DNA of 29,119 bases from assembly GCA_946480295.1 (NCBI GenBank), contig CAMLIT010000049.1, positions 1 through 29,119 on the forward strand, in the 5' to 3' direction. Below, piece by piece: positions 1-6,231 of the stretch (position 1 is its first letter; each line of letters starts with the position of its first letter). Position numbers and translations under genes: made by a program. A model generated the notes under the pieces. That model was given only the letters and a program-made list of their open reading frames with translations. It was not told the DNA's origin and searched no databases. Source of the DNA: an uncultured Gemmatimonadota bacterium (GTDB lineage Bacteria > Gemmatimonadota > Gemmatimonadetes > Gemmatimonadales > Gemmatimonadaceae).

Positions 1-375
1 GGCGGCGTGCAGCGGCGGCCGGTCGTCCCGGTACAGGCGCTCGCGGCGGGCGAGCTCCTGCTGCTCCTCGGCGGCGATGCGTTCGACCACGCCGTCGCTC
101 AGCCCGTAGGAGTGGATCACCTGCTCGTCGCGCACCTGGATGCCGCCGCTGGCGATCGCGCCGATGGCGAACTCCTCGTGCCCGGGCATGCCCAGCTTGC
201 GCACGATGAACACGTCGAGGGGCGCCTCGAGCGCGAGCGCCACCTCGTAGGCCACCGGAACGCCGCCGCGCGGCAGGCCGAGGACCAGTGTGTCGGAGCG
301 CTGGCCAAAGGACGGCACGAGCGCCGCGCCCAGCGCGCGCCCTGCCTCGATGCGATCCGCGAATCGATGCGCCAT
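1..375 (-). CDS. Phosphoribosyltransferase family protein (partial, C-terminus beyond window)
   Basis: The reading frame begins at an ATG at 373-375 (minus) and runs off the left edge, giving the first 125 residues. The N-terminus MAHRFADRIEAGRALGAAL is followed by VLGLPRGGVPVAYEVA and DVFIVRKLGMPGHEE. This pattern is known from stress-associated phosphoribosyltransferases, including the N-terminal half of mycobacterial Rv0571c-type proteins. The PRPP-binding loop expected further on is outside the window. Enzymes of this fold transfer ribose-5-phosphate from PRPP, but this subfamily has no settled substrate. In several bacteria the domain is fused to a dienelactone-hydrolase-like alpha/beta domain; here such a domain is encoded separately at 3029-3742. 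The gene diverges from mlaE. The longer overlapping frames across this region lack these motifs. Confidence 0.85.
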   Translation of the reverse strand, partial: MAHRFADRIEAGRALGAALVPSFGQRSDTLVLGLPRGGVPVAYEVALALEAPLDVFIVRKLGMPGHEEFAIGAIASGGIQVRDEQVIHSYGLSDGVVERIAAEEQQELARRERLYRDDRPPLHAA

Positions 376-654
376 GGGACCTCCCCCTCTGCGCCGCCGC
401 CGTCGCATGGGCCACGCCACCGCCGGGGCACCGGGGTGACTCCCGGTCGGTACCCCAGTGTGGGCGCGCACGCCGACCGCGACAATCGGGGCGATGCCCG
501 ACCGGGTCGGGCGTTGCCGCACGTCCCCACCGGCTCGCCGCACAAAACTGGCTGTGCCCGCCCGACAATCCCCTGTCGGGAGGGCGGGTAGTGTTCCTGT
601 GTCGGCGTGCGCCACTGTCGTGCGGCGCACCGTATCCTCCATCGCGTGCGGCTC
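376..654. promoter_or_regulatory. Divergent intergenic region with two CCCGAC/GTCGGG palindromes
   Basis: No gene is seen in these 279 bp between the phosphoribosyltransferase (-) and mlaE (+). Two perfect inverted repeats share the same half-site. GCCCGAC at 496-502 and GTCGGGC at 506-512 are 3 bp apart; CCCGACA at 561-567 and TGTCGGG at 574-580 are 6 bp apart. CGACAATC also occurs twice, at about 480 and at 563. The repeated half-site suggests a regulator binding both promoters, but hairpin function is equally possible. No convincing -35/-10 pair was found. Confidence 0.35.
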
Positions 655-1503
655 ATGAGCGCGTCCAGCTCGGCATTGGAACCAGTCCTGCGGCCGCCGT
701 CGCGTGCCTGGCCGAACGCCACCAGGCTGGTCGAGGACATCGGGCGGATCACCCGGCGCGGCGTCGAGCAGGTCGGATCCATCGCCGCGTTCGCCGGCGA
801 CGCGGCGCGGGCGCTCGGCGACGCGCGCACCTGGATGCCCTTCGCGCTGCCGCAGGCGCGCAGCCTCGGCGTCGACTCGCTGCCCATCGCCGTCTTCATC
901 GCCGTCTTCACCGGCATCGTCCTCGCCCTCCTGGCGAGCTACTCCTTCACCGGCGCCGTCCCGCTGTACTTCGTCGGGACGCTCGTCGAGAAGACGATCA
1001 CGATGGAGCTCGCGCCCGTCCTCACCGGGCTCGCCCTCGCCGGTCGCGTCGGCGCGAACATCGCCGCCGAGCTGGGCACGATGAAGGTCACCGAGCAGGT
1101 GGACGCGCTGGAGACGCTGGCGTACGACCCGCTCGCCTATCTCGTGGTGCCGCGCGTGCTCGCCGGGACGTTCATGTTCCCGCTCGTCGTCGCGGCCGCG
1201 ATGATGGTCGGCGTCGCGGCGGGGTGGGGGGCATCCGTCACCCTGCTCGACCTCTCCACCAGCGAGTTCCTCAAGGGGCTGCGGCTCTTCTTCTCGGACT
1301 TCGACGTGCGCTACGGCGTGGTGAAGGCGGCGAGCTTCGGCTTCGCCGTCACGCTCACCGGCTGCATTCACGGCCTGCGCACGCGCGGCGGCGCGCAGGG
1401 GGTCGGGCGCGCCGCCACCCGCGCCGTCGTCTTCTCCGCCGTGTTCATCCTCATCCTCGATGCCTTCTGGGCGGTCGTCTGGCTGAACGGGAGGAAGGTA
1501 TGA
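655..1503 (+). CDS. mlaE: MlaE family ABC transporter permease
   Basis: The 282-residue protein has the MlaE/YrbE permease pattern. After an amphipathic N-terminus come hydrophobic segments near AVFIAVFTGIVLALLASY, VAAAMMVGVAAGW and AVVFSAVFILILDAFWAVV. The conserved core ELAPVLTGLALAGRVGANIAAELG is followed by TEQVDALETLAYDPLAYLVVPR. It is the membrane subunit of a phospholipid transporter between inner and outer membrane, working with an MCE protein (next gene) and an MlaF-type ATPase. No ATPase gene is in the window. The frame is open to a possible start at 607, but the ATG at 655 leads directly into a normal N-terminus. It overlaps mlaD by ATGA at 1500-1503, implying translational coupling. 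Confidence 0.93.
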   Translation: MSASSSALEPVLRPPSRAWPNATRLVEDIGRITRRGVEQVGSIAAFAGDAARALGDARTWMPFALPQARSLGVDSLPIAVFIAVFTGIVLALLASYSFTGAVPLYFVGTLVEKTITMELAPVLTGLALAGRVGANIAAELGTMKVTEQVDALETLAYDPLAYLVVPRVLAGTFMFPLVVAAAMMVGVAAGWGASVTLLDLSTSEFLKGLRLFFSDFDVRYGVVKAASFGFAVTLTGCIHGLRTRGGAQGVGRAATRAVVFSAVFILILDAFWAVVWLNGRKV

Positions 1504-2510
1504 AGCGCTCCAACGACTTCATCGTCGGCCTCGCGGTGCTCGGCATCGGCTTCTCCCTCCTCGGCGCGACGCTTTGGGTGAAGCAGGCCGACGTCGGCCA
1601 GCGCCGGATGCACGTCGTCGCCCGCTTCCACGACGTCGGCAACGCGCGCGTCGGCAACGCCGCGGTGATTCGCGGCGTGCGTGCCGGGCGCATCGAGGGG
1701 ATCGAGCTGGCGCCCGACGGCTGGGTGCTCCTCCGGATGACCGTCGATCCCACGGTGTCGCTGCCGCAGAACCCCGTCGTGCTGCTCAACGAGACGAGTC
1801 TCTTCGGTGAATGGCAGGCGACGATCACCGAGCGCGCCGCCGTGCCGAAGGACGACGCGGTGCTCCGCGAGCTTCGCGAGGCGTCGCGCGGCGCGCGCGG
1901 GGACGTGCTCCCGGGCGCGACGCTCCCCGACATCGCCAAGCTCACCGTGGTCGCCGGCCAGATCGCCGGCGACGTCGCCAACGTGGCCGACCGCGTCGAG
2001 GTGGCGTTCGACGAGGAGGCGGCGCGCGAGCTGCGGGCGTCCATCCGCAACTTCGCCATGCTCTCGACCACCCTCGCCGCGTCGGTGCACGCGCACGAGA
2101 CGGACCTCGACACGCTGTCCTGGCGCCTGCAGTCGGCGACGGCGGCGCTCGGCGCGACCGCCCTCACCGCGCAGCGGATCGCGGGTCGCGTCGATTCCGC
2201 CGCCAGCCCGGAGCAGGTGAAGCAGATCGTGAGCGACGTCGCCGTGGCGGCCGCGGAGCTTCGGAGCACGAGCGCCGAGATCCACGACCTGACGCGGCAG
2301 CTCGCGCGCTCGCAGGGCCACCTGGATCGCTTTCTCTCCAGCGGGGATTCGGTCCTCGTGAAGATCAACGGCGGCCAGGGTTCCCTCGGCCTGCTCGTGA
2401 ACGATCCGGGGCTCTATCGGAACACCGATTCGCTGCTCGTCCAGCTGCGCGCGCTCGTGACCGACGTGCGCGTGAACCCGAAAAGGTACGTCCACGTGAA
2501 GCTGTTCTAG
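1500..2510 (+). CDS. mlaD: MlaD family MCE-domain protein
   Basis: The 336-residue protein has one N-terminal membrane anchor (DFIVGLAVLGIGFSLLGATLWV, residues 6-27). An MCE domain follows at about residues 35-110 (VVARFHDVGNARVGNAAVIRGVRAGRIEGIEL). A long Ala-rich, probably coiled-coil periplasmic region makes up the rest. MCE proteins form hexameric rings that carry lipids between membranes. The start ATG overlaps the mlaE stop as ATGA, so the two are almost certainly co-translated. The C-terminal segment with GDSVLVKINGGQGSLGLLVNDPGLY is common in long MlaD proteins of non-proteobacterial phyla. The stop is 15 bp before the next gene of the same strand. Confidence 0.92.
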   Translation: MKRSNDFIVGLAVLGIGFSLLGATLWVKQADVGQRRMHVVARFHDVGNARVGNAAVIRGVRAGRIEGIELAPDGWVLLRMTVDPTVSLPQNPVVLLNETSLFGEWQATITERAAVPKDDAVLRELREASRGARGDVLPGATLPDIAKLTVVAGQIAGDVANVADRVEVAFDEEAARELRASIRNFAMLSTTLAASVHAHETDLDTLSWRLQSATAALGATALTAQRIAGRVDSAASPEQVKQIVSDVAVAAAELRSTSAEIHDLTRQLARSQGHLDRFLSSGDSVLVKINGGQGSLGLLVNDPGLYRNTDSLLVQLRALVTDVRVNPKRYVHVKLF

Positions 2511-2525
2511 ACGCGGAGGCGTCAC

Positions 2526-3035
2526 ATGCGAACCCCGATCTTCCGGGAACTGAGCGAGGCGGAGTGCCTGGCGCTCCTTGGCCGGCATCACGTCGGCCGC
2601 CTGGCGTTCGCGCACGACGGCCGGGTGGACATCGAGCCGATCCACTTCGTGACCTGGGACGGCTGGATCTTCGGGCGGACGTCGGCGGGCGCGAAGCTCG
2701 AGGCGCTGAAGCACCGGCCGTGGGTGGCGTTCGAGGTCGACGAGGTCCGATCCATCTTCGACTGGAAGAGCATCGTCGTGCACGGGACGATCTATTTCCT
2801 GCCGGAAGACGGCGCGCCGATCGAGCGCCAGGAGTTCGAGCGCGCGGTCGACATGCTGCGCGCGTTCATGCCGCAGACGCTGACGAGCACGGACCCGGTG
2901 CCGTGGCGTTCGACGGTGTTCGGGCTCCACATCGCGGAGCTGAGCGGGCGCGCGGCGGAGATGCGGCGGACGCGTGGCCGCGCCGCGCCGCGCGCGCGGC
3001 CCGACAGGGCGGAGAGCGGGACGCGAGGTCAGTGA
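2526..3035 (+). CDS. Pyridoxamine 5'-phosphate oxidase-like flavin-binding protein
   Basis: The 169-residue protein begins MRTPIFRELSEAECLALL and continues VGRLAFAHDGRVDIEPIHFV. This is the usual opening of the split-barrel PNPOx-like family that binds FMN, F420 or haem. The middle part (GRTSAGAKLEALKHRPWVAFEVDEV) also fits. The last 30 residues are basic and probably disordered. The exact substrate cannot be told; such proteins often sit in stress or hypoxia gene sets next to CBS-domain and Usp genes. A GGAG lies about 7 bp before the ATG, and the gene lies 15 bp after mlaD, so it probably belongs to the same operon. Its stop overlaps the convergent stop of the alpha/beta hydrolase gene by 7 bp. 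Confidence 0.85.
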   Translation: MRTPIFRELSEAECLALLGRHHVGRLAFAHDGRVDIEPIHFVTWDGWIFGRTSAGAKLEALKHRPWVAFEVDEVRSIFDWKSIVVHGTIYFLPEDGAPIERQEFERAVDMLRAFMPQTLTSTDPVPWRSTVFGLHIAELSGRAAEMRRTRGRAAPRARPDRAESGTRGQ

Positions 3036-3742
3036 TGCGCGACGACGCGCAGCGGCACGGGGTCGCTGCTCGGGGCGCCGGGTAGGCTGCGCTCGAACCA
3101 GGCGCCGGCGAGCTGCGCCACCGTGCCGAGCGAGAGCTCGTCGTCGAGGCGCGGGCCGGCGTTCGGGACGACGTGCAGGCGCGCCGAGGGGGGCAGGTGC
3201 TCCATCGCGCGCTGGTTGGTCGCGACGTTCACGCTGTCCTTCTCGCCGGCGAGCAGCAGCACCGGGGTGCGGATCGCGCGCAGGCTCGCGGCGGCGAGCT
3301 CGGGGCGCCCGCTGCGGGCGACCATGGCGCAGACGAGCTCCGGATGCTCGGCGGCGCTCTCCAGCGCCGCCGACGCGCTCACGCCGCCGGCGAAGTAGCC
3401 GACGGGGAGCTCGCGAAGCCGCGGGTGCATCCCCGCCCAGGCGGTCACGCCGGCGAGCCGCGCGGCGAGCAGCGGGAGCCGGAAGCGCAGTTCGCTCGTC
3501 TCGGTGTCCTGCACCGAGTCGCACGCGCCGAGCAGGTTCACGACGAGGGTCGCGAAGCGCGACGAGCGGAGCACCGCCGCGACGTAGCGATTGCCCTCCG
3601 CGTACGCCGAGGTGGGGGTGGCATGCGCGAGGATGACGAGGCCCCGCGCGCGCTCCGGGACCCCGAGCTGTCCTTCCACGACCGCTGATGGAGTGGCGAT
3701 CCGGACGGGCCGTTCGCCGTGGACGAAGAGGTAGGTCGGCAT
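3029..3742 (-). CDS. Dienelactone-hydrolase-like alpha/beta hydrolase, catalytic residues degenerate
   Basis: The 237-residue protein follows the small alpha/beta-hydrolase family that is often fused to phosphoribosyltransferase domains. LVILAHATPTSAYAEGNRYVAAVL, LRELPVGYFAGGVSASAAL (about 112-126) and TPVLLLAGEKDSVNVATNQRAM (about 159-180) align with its landmarks. The usual nucleophile elbow GYFGASTGA reads GYFAGGVSA here, so the serine is not in place. The usual ATHLFEE-type motif carrying the histidine reads AGPRLDD at about 195-201. Only the Asp (D169) seems kept. The protein is therefore probably a non-catalytic or altered relative. It diverges from the flavoprotein at 3994 and is convergent with the PNPOx gene. 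Confidence 0.78.
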   Translation of the reverse strand: MPTYLFVHGERPVRIATPSAVVEGQLGVPERARGLVILAHATPTSAYAEGNRYVAAVLRSSRFATLVVNLLGACDSVQDTETSELRFRLPLLAARLAGVTAWAGMHPRLRELPVGYFAGGVSASAALESAAEHPELVCAMVARSGRPELAAASLRAIRTPVLLLAGEKDSVNVATNQRAMEHLPPSARLHVVPNAGPRLDDELSLGTVAQLAGAWFERSLPGAPSSDPVPLRVVAHH

Positions 3743-3993
3743 GGCTGCACTCGCGACGGCGGCCGCTGCGTCGAGCCGCTCGGTGGGGCCAAGCTAGAGG
3801 GGCGGGAAGCGGCGGTCTGTCGGGCGGCGTTTGGGAGCTTCGGGCCGTTTGGCGCACGGGCCTGTGGGGTGATCTCCGGGTGTGCTTCGGGCGGAGCCCC
3901 GATGGTTCGACGCGTGGCGCCCAGGGATCTTCCCCGCCGAGGCGCGCCCGGAGGGCGAGGCTCGGCCGGGGCACACCCAATCGAGAGGACACC
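3743..3993. other. Intergenic region between divergent hydrolase and flavoprotein genes
   Basis: These 251 bp hold no convincing gene. The frame of the downstream flavoprotein is open across the region, but the residues are not protein-like and the good ribosome site lies just before 3994. No clear promoter or palindrome was recognised. Confidence 0.5.
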
Positions 3994-5256
3994 ATGACCG
4001 GAAGCGCCGGGCGGGGACCGAAGATCGCCGTGGTCGGAGGGGGCTTCGCGGGGCTGGAGACGGCGTTCGCGCTGCGCCGGCGCCTCCGCGGCCGGGCGCG
4101 CATCACCCTCGTGGCCGACGAGACGATCTTCACCTTCAAGCCGAATGGCATCTACGTCCCGTTCGGTGGCGACCCGGTCGAGCCGGCGCTCCTGCTCCCG
4201 GACGTGCTGCGGCGCCGGAACATCGAGCTGATCACCGGGCGCGTGCACGGCATCGACCCGGCGCGGCGCCGGCTCAGCACCTTCGACGAGGAGATCGCGT
4301 ACGACTTCGCGGTCCTCGCCACGGGAGCGCGCACGCGGCCGCGCGAGATTCCTGGCCTCGCCGAGCACGCGATCACCATCGGGCCGCTCGGCGAGCTGCT
4401 CCGGCTGCGTTATGCGCTGCGCGACCTGCTGGTGACCGCGCCGCGCATGCGGGCGACGCAGGTGGTGTTCGTCGTCGCGCCGGGGAACCAGTGGTCCGGG
4501 CCCGTCTACGAGCTGGCGATGATGCTCGATACCTGGCTGCGACAGCGCCACGTGCGGCGGCGCATCGAGCTGCACGTCGTCACCGTGGAGGATCGTTATG
4601 CGGCGGCGCTGGGTCCTCACCTGCACGACGTGATCGCGGCGGAGTTCGACCGGCGGCGCGTCCATGGCTATCCCGGCACGACGTTGGTCGAGGTGAGCGG
4701 TGGCAAGGTGCGCCTGGCCGACGGCACGGCGATCCCCTTCGACCTGCTCGTGACCGCCGCGCCGCACGTCGCGAGCACGCCCTTCGACGCGCTGCCGGGC
4801 GACGCGCGCGGCTTCGTGCGCGTGGAAGGGAGCTCGCGGCAGGTGCTCGAGCATCCGGAGCTGTTCGCGGTGGGCGACACGGCGGACTTTCCCGTGAAGC
4901 AGGCCTTCCTCGGGCTGCTGCAGGCGCACGCGGCGGTGGAGGCGCTGGCGGCACGCGTGCGCGGCACGACGCCGGCGTTCGGCTTCGAGCCGCGCAGCGT
5001 CTACGTGATGGACCACCTCGATGCGGCGATGTACAGCGAGGGGCCGCTGCCGCGCACCGGCGTCGGGAGCGTGCCGGCGGCGGCGGCGCACGGGCGCTAC
5101 CGGGTGGACACGTCTCCGGTCTGGCGGGTGGCGAAGAGCGCGGTCGCGCGGTACGTCGGCTGGCGCTTCGCGCAGGGGCAGCCGGGGCACGAGGGGCTGT
5201 CGTGGGCGGGGCTGGACACGGGGCGGCGGCTGCTGAGCCGCGCGCTGGCTCGTTAG
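3994..5256 (+). CDS. FAD-dependent pyridine-nucleotide-disulfide-type oxidoreductase (NDH-2/SQR-like, cysteine-free)
   Basis: The start is the ATG after GAGAGGA (3983-3989), giving 420 residues; an upstream extension of the frame is rejected. The N-terminus carries the dinucleotide-binding fold IAVVGGGFAGLETAFAL. FAVLATGARTRPREIPG follows, then LFAVGDTADFPVKQA, the second FAD contact. The layout matches type II NADH dehydrogenases and sulfide:quinone oxidoreductases, which reduce membrane quinone. The protein contains no cysteine at all, so the cysteine-dependent sulfide oxidation chemistry of true SQRs is excluded. A C-terminal segment (VWRVAKSAVARYVGWRFA) could attach to the membrane. Donor and acceptor remain unknown. 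Confidence 0.85.
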   Translation: MTGSAGRGPKIAVVGGGFAGLETAFALRRRLRGRARITLVADETIFTFKPNGIYVPFGGDPVEPALLLPDVLRRRNIELITGRVHGIDPARRRLSTFDEEIAYDFAVLATGARTRPREIPGLAEHAITIGPLGELLRLRYALRDLLVTAPRMRATQVVFVVAPGNQWSGPVYELAMMLDTWLRQRHVRRRIELHVVTVEDRYAAALGPHLHDVIAAEFDRRRVHGYPGTTLVEVSGGKVRLADGTAIPFDLLVTAAPHVASTPFDALPGDARGFVRVEGSSRQVLEHPELFAVGDTADFPVKQAFLGLLQAHAAVEALAARVRGTTPAFGFEPRSVYVMDHLDAAMYSEGPLPRTGVGSVPAAAAHGRYRVDTSPVWRVAKSAVARYVGWRFAQGQPGHEGLSWAGLDTGRRLLSRALAR

Positions 5257-5438
5257 GCACGCCGTGGCGGGCCGGCGCCGCGGGCCGGCGCCGCCGGCCG
5301 CCGCCGCCCGCGCCGGAACGCCGTTCGCCGATCCCCTACACCAACTTCCACCAATGACCGACAGACGGCGCGCGGCGCCGGCTCCACCGTTCTCGCGCGG
5401 TCTTCGGTCGAGGATCGTCGCTCAACTCCTGGGGTGAG
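5257..5438. repeat. GC-only 13-bp direct repeat and possible hairpin after flavoprotein gene
   Basis: Directly after the stop, GGGCCGGCGCCGC is present twice in tandem (5269-5281 and 5282-5294), followed by GGCC/GCC runs that can fold back on it. It could act as a terminator-like hairpin, but there is no T-run. The remaining bases up to the CBS gene show no gene. Confidence 0.4.
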
Positions 5439-5444
5439 GTGCGC

Positions 5445-6023
5445 ATGCTGACGCTGAGCGATGTCATGACGTCCGATGTCATCGCCCTGACGCCGCACAC
5501 GACGTTGCGCGAGGCGGTCGAGGTCCTCACGCGCCACCACGTCAGTGGCGCGCCCGTCGTCGCCGGCGGGCGCGTCGTCGGCACCCTCTCGGCGAGCGAC
5601 GTCCTCGCCTTCGAGACCTCCCTTCCCGGCGTCCCGACCGGGCGCGAGGACACGGAGGACCTCCTGGAGACGCCCACCGAGACGTGGGACGAGGAGACGG
5701 TGCCCCCCGCCGCCTATTTCACCGATCTGTGGGAGGACGCCGGCGCCGACGTCGCCGAGCGCTTCGCCGAGATCGACGGGCCGGAGTGGGACGTGCTCGC
5801 CGAGCACGTCGTGCAGGAAGCGATGTCGTCGCAGGTGCTGTCGCTGCCTCCCGGGGCGCCGGTCCACCTCGCGGCGCAGTACATGGCCCGCTCCGGGGTG
5901 CATCGGCTCCTCGTCCTCGAGGACGAGGAGCTCGTCGGCATCGTGACGACGATGGACATCACCCAGACGGTCGCCCGCTTGCAGATGCGCGAGCCGTCGC
6001 TGGAGGCGCCGTCCCGGCGCTGA
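5445..6023 (+). CDS. Protein with two CBS domains
   Basis: The 192-residue protein has a first CBS half at residues 1-50 (LTLSDVMTSDVIALTPHTTLREAVEVL, SGAPVVAGGRVVGTLSASDVL). The second lies at about 125-185 (VVQEAMSSQVLSLPPGAPVHLAAQYM, VHRLLVLEDEELVGIVTTMDI). An acidic linker of about 70 residues separates them. CBS pairs bind adenosine nucleotides and act as energy or redox sensors, often of a partner enzyme; stand-alone ones such as mycobacterial Rv2626c are hypoxia-induced. ATG 5445 is preferred over GTG 5439 because GGGGTGAGG (5431-5439) is then correctly spaced. The gene is followed by the acyl-CoA synthetase, whose predicted leader RNA begins about 60 bp later. Confidence 0.9.
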   Translation: MLTLSDVMTSDVIALTPHTTLREAVEVLTRHHVSGAPVVAGGRVVGTLSASDVLAFETSLPGVPTGREDTEDLLETPTETWDEETVPPAAYFTDLWEDAGADVAERFAEIDGPEWDVLAEHVVQEAMSSQVLSLPPGAPVHLAAQYMARSGVHRLLVLEDEELVGIVTTMDITQTVARLQMREPSLEAPSRR

Positions 6024-6081
6024 CGGGCGCGGCGCCGGAGCGGAGATCGCGCGGATGGATCTGACGGACGCAGGTGGGGAA

Positions 6082-6185
6082 CCGATACCCGTGCTCGCTG
6101 CGGGCGAGATCGCAGCGACGCAAGAGCTGGTGGACTCGGGCGTGGGGAATCTCGCGACAGCAAATCCCCAGGCACGTGGTATCGG
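6082..6185 (+). ncRNA. Candidate structured RNA (four-way junction with loop-loop pairing) ahead of acyl-CoA synthetase
   Basis: Read as + strand RNA, CCGATACC-CGTGC (6082-6094) pairs with GCACG-U-GGTATCGG (6172-6185): 13 bp with one bulge. Inside, three hairpins abut with no spacer. P2 is TCGCTGCG/CGCAGCGA (6095-6102/6111-6118). P3 is CGC-AA-GAG/CTC-GG-GCG (6119-6142). P4 is TGGGGA/TCCCCA (6143-6148/6165-6170). The P2 loop GCGAGAT (6104-6110) is exactly complementary to ATCTCGC in the P4 loop (6149-6155). A GC-only 9-bp hairpin (6190-6198/6210-6218) follows. If read as codons, 15 of 42 codons at 6058-6183 end in A or T, including ATA, against 2 of the next 42. This supports a non-coding leader. 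I could not match it to a riboswitch class I remember. Confidence 0.6.
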
Positions 6186-6231
6186 CCCCGCGGCCGGCGC
6201 GCCCACGCCGCCGGCCGCCGCGCTCTCGGCG

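Noticed and set aside
1368..4151. Open frame of 927 codons on the minus strand
   Set aside because: Shadow of mlaD, the PNPOx-like gene and the hydrolase gene; low-complexity Arg-rich translation.
3994..5256. True sulfide:quinone oxidoreductase
   Set aside because: No cysteine in the whole protein.
6082..6185. Cyclic-di-GMP-I, SAM, cobalamin or TPP riboswitch
   Set aside because: GACGCAA after P2 resembles part of the c-di-GMP-I consensus, but GCAAACC, the tetraloop receptor and the other conserved boxes are missing; none of the other consensus boxes is found.
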